Below, one piece after another: positions 8,037 through 17,074 of a stretch of 35,215 bases of DNA; the stretch's first letter is position 1; each line of letters opens with the position of its first letter. The stretch is taken from assembly GCA_913019965.1 (NCBI GenBank), contig CAJVZR010000043.1:1-35215 (forward strand), written 5' to 3'. The translations under genes were made by a program, and so were the position numbers. A model generated the notes under the pieces. That model did not search any database. It saw only the letters and a list, made by a program, of their open reading frames with translations, and was not told the DNA's origin. The DNA comes from an uncultured Oleispira sp. (lineage in GTDB: Bacteria > Pseudomonadota > Gammaproteobacteria > Pseudomonadales > Oceanobacteraceae).

Positions 8037-9599
8037 TTATTTCTTAGGATAACCCGTAATATCTCGAATAGATTGATACAGAGGCTTCATCCGCTGATAC
8101 ATCTTTTTATAAACTTCTTTATACAAACGATCATACATTTGAACTGTCGCTAAATCCGGCTCAAAGACTTCACCTAAGCGCGTCATTTTCTCAATAGCTT
8201 CGCCATAGCTGGGATATACTCCTAAACCAACAAAGCAATTGATTGCCGCACCCAGCCCAGACGCTTCGAAAGTATGAGGACGCTCCGCCGCCATACCAAA
8301 TATATCAGCGGTCAACTGCATTGCTGCATCACTTTGGGAGCCACCGCCCGATACACGTAAACGTGTAATCTTAGTACCGCTACGTCGCTCTATTTGTTCT
8401 TTACCTGACCGTAATTCATAGGCCAAACCTTCTAAGATAGCTCGATATACATGAGCACGCTTATGCACATCACCAAAACCAATGAGTGCTCCCTTACCCT
8501 CTGGTCCCGGCTGACGAACACCTGGAGACCAATAAGGCTGCATCATTAACCCCATAGAGCCCGCAGGAACCTGGTTCAACAACTCATCAAAAAGCTGCTC
8601 AGTTTCAACACCTAACTCTTTTGCTTTACGCTGCTCAGCTTGGGCAAATTCATTCTTAAACCAACTAACCATCCAAAAACCGCGATAAACCATCATCTCT
8701 GTATTATAGATACCCGGCATAGCAGCAGAATATGGTGGAATAAAAGGGATAGTTTCAACATACTTTTTAGTCGATGTATTAATCGTTGCAGTCGTGCCAT
8801 AGCTTAGACAACCGACATGAGGCTCTACACCACCAGAACCTAGAACTTCACACGCCTTATCCGATGCTGCCGCTATCATTTTTAAACCGACCGGCAAGGA
8901 AGTAAACTGAGCGGCTTCTGCAGTAATTTCCCCAAGCAACTCACCTGGCTTAACAAGATCAGGCATCATTTCCCGAGTTGCAGCTAGTAACTTCCATTTT
9001 AAATCACTTTTCTTCGCCCACTGCTGCTTACGATAGTCGTAAGGCAAGTACCCCATAGTGGAACCGGTTGAATCTTTTAACTGGTCCGTTAATTTATAAA
9101 CGAGATACGTCGATAAACTAATATAATGGCGAGTTTTCTTCCAGATTTCCGGTTGCTGCTGTTGAATCCAATTATCACGTGCTTTTGCTCTTAGCTCTGC
9201 AATAACATTCGACAAACCCAAAGCCTTTATCAAGAAACCCCAGATTCCAGACAGAGGTTTTTCAATTTCAGCGCGGCGCTGGTCCATCCAAACGATTGCA
9301 GGTCGCAGAGGCTTCTTATTCTCGTCTAGATTAATCATGGTATATCGCTGAGTTGTTAACGATACACCTTTAATCTCCTCAGGCTTAACAATGCCTTGCG
9401 CCCATAAATCTTGGCAAGCTTGGCCCAGAGAGCGCCAATAATAATCTGCATCCTGCTCAGCCCAGCCAGGATTCTTGGAAAAGTAAGCTTCCAAATCAAC
9501 CTTGCTTTTAGCAATTTCATTCCCTTGTTCATCAAATACCAAAGCACGAATGCTCTGCGTTCCATTATCAATGGCAAGTACATATTGCGGCTGAGTCAC
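8037..9599 (-). CDS. FGGY-family carbohydrate kinase (polyol/glycerol-type, substrate unknown)
   Basis: ATP-dependent sugar/polyol kinase, 520 residues. The N-terminal actin-fold phosphate loop is DNGTQS (11-16). The presumed catalytic base is D247 in AAASDKACEVLG, equivalent to the GDQ aspartate of glycerol kinase, with K replacing the usual Q. A second phosphate motif SYGTTATINT lies near 266-275. It differs from canonical GlpK, so the substrate could be glycerol, a glycerol ether, dihydroxyacetone or another polyol. The start is the GTG at 9599 with a GGTGAT ribosome site; no suitable ATG is near. It lies 42 nt after the GlpD-like gene in the same direction, third in the AGPS-like/GlpD-like/kinase set, so glycerol-3-phosphate supply is a fair guess. 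Confidence 0.88.
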   Translation of the reverse strand: MTQPQYVLAIDNGTQSIRALVFDEQGNEIAKSKVDLEAYFSKNPGWAEQDADYYWRSLGQACQDLWAQGIVKPEEIKGVSLTTQRYTMINLDENKKPLRPAIVWMDQRRAEIEKPLSGIWGFLIKALGLSNVIAELRAKARDNWIQQQQPEIWKKTRHYISLSTYLVYKLTDQLKDSTGSTMGYLPYDYRKQQWAKKSDLKWKLLAATREMMPDLVKPGELLGEITAEAAQFTSLPVGLKMIAAASDKACEVLGSGGVEPHVGCLSYGTTATINTSTKKYVETIPFIPPYSAAMPGIYNTEMMVYRGFWMVSWFKNEFAQAEQRKAKELGVETEQLFDELLNQVPAGSMGLMMQPYWSPGVRQPGPEGKGALIGFGDVHKRAHVYRAILEGLAYELRSGKEQIERRSGTKITRLRVSGGGSQSDAAMQLTADIFGMAAERPHTFEASGLGAAINCFVGLGVYPSYGEAIEKMTRLGEVFEPDLATVQMYDRLYKEVYKKMYQRMKPLYQSIRDITGYPKK

Positions 9600-9641
9600 A
9601 GCATCACCCTTTTTAATTGTTATAGTTATCTGGTCACTGAT

Positions 9642-11240
9642 TTAAGCTGGAATACTGTAATATGTATTCCAAATAGTCTTATAGCGGCTTAACTCTTGCT
9701 GCCACTGTTCTTCAGACCAAGACAGCTCTTCACAACAAATTGCTTTTATTTTTTCTTCAAAAACCAATCCGCCACGCTCAACCAACAAGCCCACACGAGT
9801 TCTGCGTAATAATAAGTCATCAAGATGCATAACCGCTTCATTGCGCGCTGACCAACGTAGTTCAGCCCACATTGCCTGAGCACCGGGAATAACTTCCATC
9901 TCGTGATCATGAGCCTGCGCTAATAGTGCATCACCATCCATGCCATAATGGCCTTGCAGTCGTTTTTGTAAATAGGTTGGTAAACGCGCAAACAAAGGAT
10001 TTTGAGGTTTCGATTTAGTGAAAATATCGGCACCAGAGTCTTTAGCATTGAATCCTGGCAGGTATTCAGCAGCCGCCGCCAAAACGTCCAGCGCAATTAA
10101 ACGGAAAGTCGTTAATTTACCACCACTGACCGTTACCAATCCATTGTCATTCCAAACACTGTGATCACGTTTTTCTTTTGACGGGTTTAAAGCCCCTGAG
10201 CTCACTAAAGGACGAACCCCAGCCCAAGAAGAAATAATATCTTTTTCTTTCAGCTCTGCTTTTGGAAATTGGAAGTTGGCAACTTTCAACAAGTACTCTA
10301 ATTCTTCACGAGTCATGCTCGTTTCATTATTATCGATACCATTATTATCTAAATCCGTTGTTCCAATAACCGTGCGCCCTTCCCAAGGAAAGATAAAAAT
10401 AGGACGTTTATCATCTGGGTGCATAGCCGTAAAAGCGGCACCAACAGGCAAGCGCCAACTTGGCACAATTACATGACTTCCACGTGCAGGTCGGATATTT
10501 TTTTCCTCACTGACCTCACCACGCAATTCATCACCCCAGGCGCCAGTCGCATTAATGACAACTTTCGACTTGATGTCATACGTCTCACCCGTTTCAGCAT
10601 CTGCCAAAACTGCGCCAACAACCTTATCACCGTCCTTTAAAAGCGACTTAACACCCATGTAATTAATGACGTCGGCGCCATCTTTTTGAGCTTCTCGTAA
10701 TACACGAATAACCAAACGGGAATCATCCGTTACGGCATCCGCAAATTGAGTCCCACCAATTAATTCATCTTCATTGATCAGTGGACTTAAATATTCAAAA
10801 TTCTGAATTTTATGAAATTTCCGATATTTCTTGCCGGCAAAAAAATCATAAATACGCAATAAGGTATTAAAAACAAATGGACCTGGAAAGCCACCTTTAT
10901 AATGGGCCATTAAATAACTCATTTGGTCGACCAACCCAGGGGCTTCATTCATTAAGCGTTCACGCTCAGTTACTGAATGCATCGTTGTTTTGATATCACC
11001 CGCAGCAATGTAGCGCAATCCACCATGTACCATCTTCGAAGAACGACTTGACGTTCCCCAAGCATAATCTTGGCGTTCTACCAATAATACTTTCTGGCCA
11101 CGACGTGCAGCTTCTCGCGCAATGCCAGCACCCGTGATACCACCACCGGCTATAACGAGATCCCACTCATTATTCGCATTATCTTTTAGACGATCAATTA
11201 ATAAATCGCGATTACCGGCTTGCCAAGCTTGCTGCCACAT
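9642..11240 (-). CDS. GlpD-like FAD-dependent glycerol-3-phosphate dehydrogenase
   Basis: Membrane-peripheral flavoenzyme of the GlpD/GlpA family, expected to oxidise sn-glycerol 3-phosphate to DHAP and reduce quinone. It is 532 residues. The FAD-binding dinucleotide fold AGGGITGAGI is at 31-40, and the GlpD signature SSRSSKMVHGGLRY at 64-77. IRPARGSHVIVP and IFPWEGRTVIGTTD motifs follow, and the C-terminal DAO_C-type domain covers about 400-520. It lies between the AGPS-like gene (70-nt gap with a hairpin) and the FGGY kinase (42-nt gap). In this context it likely makes DHAP for, or from, the pathway served by its neighbours. It could be a paralogue of a housekeeping glpD elsewhere, so I leave the symbol blank. 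Confidence 0.9.
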   Translation of the reverse strand: MWQQAWQAGNRDLLIDRLKDNANNEWDLVIAGGGITGAGIAREAARRGQKVLLVERQDYAWGTSSRSSKMVHGGLRYIAAGDIKTTMHSVTERERLMNEAPGLVDQMSYLMAHYKGGFPGPFVFNTLLRIYDFFAGKKYRKFHKIQNFEYLSPLINEDELIGGTQFADAVTDDSRLVIRVLREAQKDGADVINYMGVKSLLKDGDKVVGAVLADAETGETYDIKSKVVINATGAWGDELRGEVSEEKNIRPARGSHVIVPSWRLPVGAAFTAMHPDDKRPIFIFPWEGRTVIGTTDLDNNGIDNNETSMTREELEYLLKVANFQFPKAELKEKDIISSWAGVRPLVSSGALNPSKEKRDHSVWNDNGLVTVSGGKLTTFRLIALDVLAAAAEYLPGFNAKDSGADIFTKSKPQNPLFARLPTYLQKRLQGHYGMDGDALLAQAHDHEMEVIPGAQAMWAELRWSARNEAVMHLDDLLLRRTRVGLLVERGGLVFEEKIKAICCEELSWSEEQWQQELSRYKTIWNTYYSIPA

Positions 11241-11261
11241 AGTGCTTTAATACCTTTATTG

Positions 11262-11279
11262 CCTGCTCTTTTGAGCAGG
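11262..11279 (-). repeat. Perfect hairpin between the AGPS-like and GlpD-like genes
   Basis: CCTGCTC (11262-11268), a 4-nt loop and GAGCAGG (11273-11279): a perfect 7-bp stem. On the transcribed (minus) strand it is followed by CAATAAAGG rather than a T-run, so it is not a standard terminator. A processing or stability hairpin that tunes downstream expression is possible. Confidence 0.5.
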
Positions 11280-11310
11280 ATTTAATGTTGAGAATGTAGT
11301 TAAAATTTCT

Positions 11311-12921
11311 TTATTTTTTATCGTCTTCAATCAAAATACCTGGATTCAAGCGCTTTTCAGGATCGAAGTCATTAATTAAAGTTTCGATCACGCGCATGCC
11401 CAGCTCGCCTTTTTCTGCCGACATATACGGCGCATGGTCACGACCCACACCGTGCTGATGAGAAATCGTCGCTCGACCTTGAGCAATCACTTCACAAGTA
11501 TTGCCCTTTAGTTTTTTCCAACGAGCCAAAGTTTCTTCATAGGTATCAGCACAACGGAAGAAATAAGTTGTATAGATGCTCGAACCTTGACCATAAACAT
11601 GAGAAAGATGAGTGAATACCATCACATCTTCGTTATCGTCCTTTAACGCCGTACGCAAAGATTCTTCCATACCGTTCATTAAGTTATCAACGTTATCCCA
11701 ATCGGTAGACGTTTCTAATGTATCAACAGCAATTCCCTGTGCCCAAGTCGTTTCACGCAAATAAGGGAATTTAAAACGACCATGTGCCCAAATAGAACCC
11801 ATGATGTTTGCTAGCGGACCGCCAACACCCTTGTACTTTTTCAAAATCTTTTTAACTTGCTTCATCGACGTTTTGTTTTGGAATTTTGTGCCAGTAACAC
11901 CAAACGTCAACATACAGCGATTATCATCCAAACCGCGGAAGCGTAAATAGCCATCAAGCATTTTAAACTGCTTCAAGGTTGTGCCTAAGTTTGCATGAGC
12001 ACGAGTCTCTGCAGCGTTACTGACACGCATCATAGACATTGGGATTTTTTGCTGAGCGACTTCACGAGCAACCGCTTTACCTGCTTCCCAGTTTGGCATA
12101 AAGCAAACCATGAATTTTTCTTCTTGCGCCACACGTATTACACGGACCTTTACTTCGGTGTAGATGCCCATGCGACCTTCCATGCCCATCGTCACTTCAC
12201 GCATATCCGGACCGGCTGAAGAAGCAGGAATTGTTGGAATATCCATTGTACCTTGCATTGTTTCAAGCTTTCCGCCTGCAAACATTTGCTCAATACGGCC
12301 ATAGCGTAAAGATTGCTGTCCTGAAGAACGTGTTGCGATCCAACCACCAATAGTAGAAAGTTCCCAAGATTGAGGATAATGGCCAAGGGTATAACCGCGG
12401 GCTTGCAATTGCGCTTCTACTTGTGGCCCAGGAGTCCCTGCACCGAACGTCGCAATTTGACTTTCTTCGTTCAATTCCATCAACTGGTTCATATGACCCA
12501 TATCAATGGTAAGAATCGCTTTCTCATTTTTTTGTGGAGTAATATGACCAGCAACGGATGTACCACCACCATAAGGAATAACAATAAAGTCATGCTCTAC
12601 GGCCAAATCTAAAATTTCGCGAACCTGGGCGCTGGTTTCAGGGTAAGCAATACCATCGGGAAAGACTTCAAAATCACCACTACGCATCGCTAACCAATCA
12701 GGAAAACTTTGACCACGAGCGTGGCGAACACGATCTTCGGCATCAGTGACAATTAGGGGATGCTCAGGTAAGCGAGACGCTGGGACTTTAGCAATAACAC
12801 TTTCTAGCGTTGCATCTTGCAAAGCTTTCGGTTCACCGATAAAGCTACGAATCAGAGCACCACCATGTTCAGAAACTTCTTTCGTAGTACTGTCATCACC
12901 CCAACCGTTCCAACGACGCAT
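11311..12921 (-). CDS. Alkyldihydroxyacetonephosphate-synthase-like FAD oxidase (AGPS family)
   Basis: VAO/PCMH-family flavoprotein of 536 residues resembling eukaryotic alkyl-DHAP synthase, the ether-bond-forming enzyme (acyl-DHAP plus fatty alcohol gives alkyl-DHAP plus fatty acid). Evidence: the N-terminal WNGWGDD just after the start (human AGPS has WNGWGY), FAD loop PYGGGTSVAGH at about 116-126, a PGPQVEAQL region, and the His motif HQHGVGRDH near 488-496 matching the AGPS HHHGVG. The start is the ATG at 12921 with a strong GGAGAAG ribosome site; the longer in-frame start at 12969 would add a poor 16-residue leader. It leads the minus-strand set with GlpD-like and kinase genes and is divergent from an AraC regulator. 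Whether it makes ether lipids or uses another substrate is unknown. Confidence 0.85.
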   Translation of the reverse strand: MRRWNGWGDDSTTKEVSEHGGALIRSFIGEPKALQDATLESVIAKVPASRLPEHPLIVTDAEDRVRHARGQSFPDWLAMRSGDFEVFPDGIAYPETSAQVREILDLAVEHDFIVIPYGGGTSVAGHITPQKNEKAILTIDMGHMNQLMELNEESQIATFGAGTPGPQVEAQLQARGYTLGHYPQSWELSTIGGWIATRSSGQQSLRYGRIEQMFAGGKLETMQGTMDIPTIPASSAGPDMREVTMGMEGRMGIYTEVKVRVIRVAQEEKFMVCFMPNWEAGKAVAREVAQQKIPMSMMRVSNAAETRAHANLGTTLKQFKMLDGYLRFRGLDDNRCMLTFGVTGTKFQNKTSMKQVKKILKKYKGVGGPLANIMGSIWAHGRFKFPYLRETTWAQGIAVDTLETSTDWDNVDNLMNGMEESLRTALKDDNEDVMVFTHLSHVYGQGSSIYTTYFFRCADTYEETLARWKKLKGNTCEVIAQGRATISHQHGVGRDHAPYMSAEKGELGMRVIETLINDFDPEKRLNPGILIEDDKK

Positions 12922-13095
12922 ATTCTTCTCCAAATATTTTTTTATTTTTTGAGTCAGTAATAGACCCATGGCGCAGGTAGCGCTAATATGTCGGACTAGT
13001 TTACTAACGCACTCAACTTTAGCAACGACGCTTTCGGACAGTCGCGTAGTAAATTAGGACATCATCCGTGAAAAGAGCACTCTGAAAATAGCATT
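12922..13095. promoter_or_regulatory. Divergent promoter region, AGPS-like gene / AraC gene
   Basis: A 174-bp gap that must carry both promoters. TCGGAC occurs at 12991-12996 and 13034-13039, with a related TAGGAC at 13055-13060, the spacing being 43 and 21 nt (about four and two helical turns). These are plausible AraC-type direct half-sites but short. No strong -10/-35 pair is evident. Confidence 0.3.
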
Positions 13096-14127
13096 ATGAC
13101 TGAAGACCGCCTTGGATCCGCCTCAACCGCTGCGCTGCGCCAATACTTACGAGCTGCACAAGATTATGGCATTGAAGCAGAAGACGCGCTTGTACAAAAT
13201 GATCTTCCTATCGGCATACTGGATAACAGCATTAGCCGAGTCACAGGAACTGAGTTCCAGCGTTTAATTCGCTGGCTTGTCGACGCCTGCAACGACCCCC
13301 TGTTCGGTCTTAAAAGTGGCTCTTACGTTCAGCCTGGTTCTTACAGCATTTTTGGCTACATGATCATGAACTGTCGCAGTGCACGAGAAGCTCTGCATAT
13401 GACTCCAATGTATGAAAGCATTGTGGGTGATATGGGGGTTACCAAGCTTGAGAAAGCAGGAAGTCGTCTCGCCGTACGCTGGGTTTGCCAATATGATGAC
13501 CCTATCATCATTCCACACATGATCGATAACGTTCTTTTCTCCTGGACCCAATTCGCGCGTTATCTGGCCGACCTGCCCGACGGGAAACCTTATTTTGTAC
13601 AACTAGAGCGTGATGAACCGAGCAATGAAGTTTTAGCGACTTACCAAGAAATGTTTGGCTGTGACATAGAGTTTAATGCCAAGCGCAGTGCGCTAATCGT
13701 CGATGAAGAAGTACTCGAAATCCCTTTGCGCCAACCTGATCCAGGCTTATTGCAGAGTTTAACTCAGCAAGCCGAATCAATGATGGATGAACTAAAACAA
13801 AAGAAAACGATCATTTTGCAAGTTCGAGCAGTTTTACGCCGTTTAATGGAGCATGAACTGCCTCGCAAAGAGAAAGTTGCAGAAGCTCTTGATATGACAG
13901 AGCGTACCTTGCAGCGCCGCCTACAAGAAGCAGGCACAGGCTACCAACAATTACTGGATGACATTCGACGAGAGACAGCAATTGAATGGCTAACCACAAC
14001 CCAAGTTGCTATAAACGAAATTGCTATCAACTTAGGTTTCAGCGAGGTTCGCTCATTCCATCGCCGCTTTAAATCTTGGACAGGCCACGCTCCCGGGGAG
14101 TACCGGACGTTGCATACCAAAAACTAG
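13096..14127 (+). CDS. AraC-family transcriptional regulator (arabinose-binding-like N-terminal domain)
   Basis: A 343-residue regulator. The N-terminal ligand-binding domain spans about 20-205 (type found in many Pseudomonas/Marinobacter AraC proteins acting on lipid or amino-acid genes) and the C-terminal double helix-turn-helix about 245-338. The HTH parts are KVAEALDMTERTLQRRLQEAG and, second, INEIAINLGFSEVRSFHRRF followed by TGHAPGEYR. It is divergent from the AGPS-like/GlpD-like/kinase genes and is their probable activator; the ligand is unknown. Its stop codon shares the tetranucleotide CTAG (14124-14127) with the stop of the convergent heptosyltransferase gene. Confidence 0.92.
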   Translation: MTEDRLGSASTAALRQYLRAAQDYGIEAEDALVQNDLPIGILDNSISRVTGTEFQRLIRWLVDACNDPLFGLKSGSYVQPGSYSIFGYMIMNCRSAREALHMTPMYESIVGDMGVTKLEKAGSRLAVRWVCQYDDPIIIPHMIDNVLFSWTQFARYLADLPDGKPYFVQLERDEPSNEVLATYQEMFGCDIEFNAKRSALIVDEEVLEIPLRQPDPGLLQSLTQQAESMMDELKQKKTIILQVRAVLRRLMEHELPRKEKVAEALDMTERTLQRRLQEAGTGYQQLLDDIRRETAIEWLTTTQVAINEIAINLGFSEVRSFHRRFKSWTGHAPGEYRTLHTKN

Positions 14128-15188
14128 GCACCCCGATTATTTCTGGCGATAATCGACACTGACTGTTCGACTTTTAGTGTTAACGCTTCAAAAACCCGCT
14201 GGGCGGAGATAGAACGATAACACGGTGGCTGAGCGTCCAAGCCATCATTTCGGCTCGGGTGATTACATTGTTTATTCAGGCAAGGAGCGCAGTCATAGTC
14301 ACTACTCAATACTTCCGCATTCGGCCCAAGAACACCCGTTAATACAGCGTCTGTCGCACCATAAATTGAAACTGACGGCACTTCTAAAGCCGCGACCACA
14401 TGAGATAACCCCGTATCAACTCCCACTACGCCCTGAGCATAAGCGAGGTAGGCGTTCAATGCATTCAAACCCATTTTAGGTAAAACAACTACACCCTCAA
14501 TTCCGGCAGCAATGCGTTCAGCGCGTGCTTTTTCTTCTTCATTCCCCCAAGGAAGTACCACCTTCCTCCCTGACTTAACGACCATATCCGCTAGCTCAAG
14601 CCAATAAGTTTCTGGCCACAACTTAGTATCCCAAGTCGTTCCATGGAGAAATAGCCAATATTCGCCTTCTACATCAGGACGCGACCAACGACTTTTATCG
14701 ATACCATAAGAGAAGGTATTAGGGAGCTGATAATTCAATACTTGAGATAATAGTTGGCGCACGCGCGGAATTGCATGCTGACCCTTGGCAACCGCCTGAG
14801 GAAACTGATACGCCATGGCGGCTAATGGCTCACGACAAGATTGCTTATCTAGACCATATCTCGGCCCTTTCGCCATCCGCGTCACTGCGGCGCTTTTTAT
14901 CAGGCATTGCGCGTCCAAAACGATATCGTATTCGCAATTGCGCAACTCTCGATAAAAAGCTTTCATTTCTGCACGCACGTCGGCACAAGTTAAATTTTTA
15001 CGCCAGCGACGCCAAGCAATAGGAATAACCTTCTTAACTGCTGGGTGCCAGCTAGGTATGTCAGCAAAAGCTTCTTCAACCAGCCAATGAATTTCTAAGT
15101 TCGGTATTTGCTGGTAGGCATCCTGCACAGCAGGCAGGGCATGAAACACATCCCCAAGCGAAGACATTTTTACCAACAATACTTTCAT
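14124..15188 (-). CDS. waaC: LPS heptosyltransferase I
   Basis: Glycosyltransferase family 9 enzyme that adds the first L-glycero-D-manno-heptose to Kdo2-lipid A at the cytoplasmic face of the inner membrane. It is 354 residues, slightly longer than E. coli WaaC (about 320). The N-terminal MKVLLVKMSSLGDVFHALPA carries the catalytic-type aspartate D13. HGTTWDTKLWPETYW and GVDTGLSHVVAAL are the family's nucleotide-sugar motifs. A cysteine-rich patch (CAPCLNKQCNH, near residues 300-310) near the C-terminus is also seen in other family-9 enzymes. It is convergent with and overlaps the AraC gene by 4 bp; no other LPS genes are in view. Confidence 0.87.
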   Translation of the reverse strand: MKVLLVKMSSLGDVFHALPAVQDAYQQIPNLEIHWLVEEAFADIPSWHPAVKKVIPIAWRRWRKNLTCADVRAEMKAFYRELRNCEYDIVLDAQCLIKSAAVTRMAKGPRYGLDKQSCREPLAAMAYQFPQAVAKGQHAIPRVRQLLSQVLNYQLPNTFSYGIDKSRWSRPDVEGEYWLFLHGTTWDTKLWPETYWLELADMVVKSGRKVVLPWGNEEEKARAERIAAGIEGVVVLPKMGLNALNAYLAYAQGVVGVDTGLSHVVAALEVPSVSIYGATDAVLTGVLGPNAEVLSSDYDCAPCLNKQCNHPSRNDGLDAQPPCYRSISAQRVFEALTLKVEQSVSIIARNNRGA

Positions 15189-15276
15189 TCAGAATACTCA
15201 CATCGAACACGACAATTTTGCCGCCTTTATACCACGAGGGACCGATCCCGTCACTTTATCCGTTGAATAAGGCATG

Positions 15277-17025
15277 CTAAATTGAGACCTCAAACTCTAG
15301 ACTTTCACTCTTTGGCTGTGCTGATTTAATGCTACCTGCTTGACGTATTTTTTGACTAATGGTTTCCCCAGCAATTCGGCCATTAAGAATACACAACGAT
15401 AAAAAGGTCCCTTCTAATGAGCGAACTCCCGCACACCCAGCTCCTCCAAACCCTGCGGCCTCTCCTGCCGCATATAAACCATGTATGATTTCACCATTGC
15501 AATCGACCACTTCACTGCGTGTATTTGTTTCAAATCCCCCCATACTCTTTCGGCTAATAATACGTGTCCGTATCGCAATTAAAGGACCCGCTTTTTCATC
15601 ATTTATTTTTTGCTTCTTTAACGTTCGCACTTTATCGCCTCGCCACTGACGTAAAAAATGAATACGGCGTATTTGATCATCCGTGGTGAACTTTAACCCA
15701 CGTTGAATTTGCTCATCATAATCGTCAACTGCCGCTTGTACCTGCGCTAATTCAACCGGCATTTCAACAGAGCCTACCTGATTCATTTTACTCACAAGCT
15801 CAACCAGGCCGTCGGCGAATACTACATCCTCACAATCACTCATCAACCACTGAACCATTTCCTCATTGCCCTTCAAAGCCATTTTCAGAATGCCTAACCA
15901 GCTTTTATTTTTGAAGGCTTTATTCAAATGTGATCCAGATACGGCTAATTCCTTACAAGCAATTTTATAATTCATGATTTGCCAACTGTACTGGCCGTCT
16001 AATTGCCCGGTGACCTTGCATAAATTGTGCGTATCAAAACCAGTGACTAAAGGCATCGGTCCAATGCGACTTCCTTTTGCATCTAACCACAAAGAAGAAC
16101 GGGCAGGCATAAGGCTTAAACCATGATTAGGGTATTCCGGTTTAGGGTGTTTGATGCCTGAGGCGTAGTTCCACATCCACCCCCTATTTTTGATACTGCC
16201 GCCATTATTCGCTATCTGGTCGTGCAACAAGCCGTCGGCATAGGGGTGAGACCCCGATAAAATATTTTCTGGGTAATTACCATAGGTCTGTATATCCCAA
16301 TGCCTTTTAACCTGAGCTAGATTACCATTAATCCCTCCGGCACAAATTACGATGTGCTCGCTGCTTATTTTAAAGCCTTGCCACTGACTTGAAGAATCAT
16401 CACGCTCCGACTCAACAACCCCCTCACAGCCAATAATTTTCTGGCCACAATACAGAAATGACTCTACTTTATGCTGAAATTTAATCGTTAGCTTGTCTTT
16501 ATTTTTATGAGTTAACAACGCTTGAATGAGTGCTTGCGTTACACCGTACCCCGTTCCCCAAGCAACATGATATCTAGGCACAGAGTTTCCTCGACTACCT
16601 TGTTGAAATCCATACTCACCACGCTCTACCCAATGCACAATGGGGAAAAACTGGATGTCAAATGCCTTCAACCAATCATAAACGTCTTCACGGTTTCGCT
16701 CTATATAGGTATGAGCCCAAGCTTTTGCATAACGATCTTTACTATCATCTTGGCTGAACTCAGCAGCTCCAAACCAGTCTTTTAAAGCTAATTCTTTATT
16801 ATCTTTGATGCCGTTTAAGCGCTGCAAAGGGGTATCAACAAACAACATCCCTCCAAATGCCTCATTGGCCATCCCGCCAAAATTTTTCTCAACATCACGA
16901 TCGATTAATAAAACAGCTTGATCACGGTCGAGTAATTCAATGGCTGTGGAAATGCCCGCGATACCACCACCAATTACTAATATCGGAGTTTCATATTGAA
17001 TATTGGCTTTCTCTTTATCGACCAT
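15277..17025 (-). CDS. FAD-binding dehydrogenase (KstD/fumarate-reductase-like flavoprotein)
   Basis: A 582-residue flavoprotein of the FAD_binding_2 family. The N-terminal ADP-binding fold is ILVIGGGIAGISTAIELL near 15-32. A C-terminal FAD loop GLYAAGEAAGFGGAGC precedes RSLEGTFLS. This arrangement is shared by 3-ketosteroid-1-dehydrogenases and flavocytochrome-type reductases. The long middle part (AEFSQDDSKDRYAKAWAHTY, WGTGYGVTQAL) fits the large uncharacterised FAD-binding dehydrogenase group, so the substrate is not assignable. No Tat signal is present. I choose the ATG at 17025, which has AGGTGAG 5 nt upstream, over the in-frame GTG at 17034, which lacks a ribosome site. The upstream DNA is unusually repeat-rich (17040-17149). 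Confidence 0.82.
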   Translation of the reverse strand: MVDKEKANIQYETPILVIGGGIAGISTAIELLDRDQAVLLIDRDVEKNFGGMANEAFGGMLFVDTPLQRLNGIKDNKELALKDWFGAAEFSQDDSKDRYAKAWAHTYIERNREDVYDWLKAFDIQFFPIVHWVERGEYGFQQGSRGNSVPRYHVAWGTGYGVTQALIQALLTHKNKDKLTIKFQHKVESFLYCGQKIIGCEGVVESERDDSSSQWQGFKISSEHIVICAGGINGNLAQVKRHWDIQTYGNYPENILSGSHPYADGLLHDQIANNGGSIKNRGWMWNYASGIKHPKPEYPNHGLSLMPARSSLWLDAKGSRIGPMPLVTGFDTHNLCKVTGQLDGQYSWQIMNYKIACKELAVSGSHLNKAFKNKSWLGILKMALKGNEEMVQWLMSDCEDVVFADGLVELVSKMNQVGSVEMPVELAQVQAAVDDYDEQIQRGLKFTTDDQIRRIHFLRQWRGDKVRTLKKQKINDEKAGPLIAIRTRIISRKSMGGFETNTRSEVVDCNGEIIHGLYAAGEAAGFGGAGCAGVRSLEGTFLSLCILNGRIAGETISQKIRQAGSIKSAQPKSESLEFEVSI

Positions 17026-17039
17026 GATGCTCACCTAGG

Positions 17040-17070
17040 GTTAACAATATTATTGAATCTTATTGTTAAC
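17040..17070. repeat. Perfect 10-bp-arm inverted repeat upstream of the FAD dehydrogenase
   Basis: GTTAACAATA (17040-17049), an 11-nt spacer, then TATTGTTAAC (17061-17070). It sits 15-45 nt upstream of the chosen ATG at 17025, where it would overlap the promoter or 5' leader. The length and symmetry fit a dimeric repressor site better than chance; no poly-T follows. Confidence 0.65.
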
Positions 17071-17074
17071 AGCT

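Noticed and set aside
12922-12969. Upstream start for the AGPS-like protein
   Set aside because: The extra 16 residues are basic and AT-rich, whereas the ATG at 12921 has a strong GGAGAAG site and is followed directly by the conserved WNGWG.
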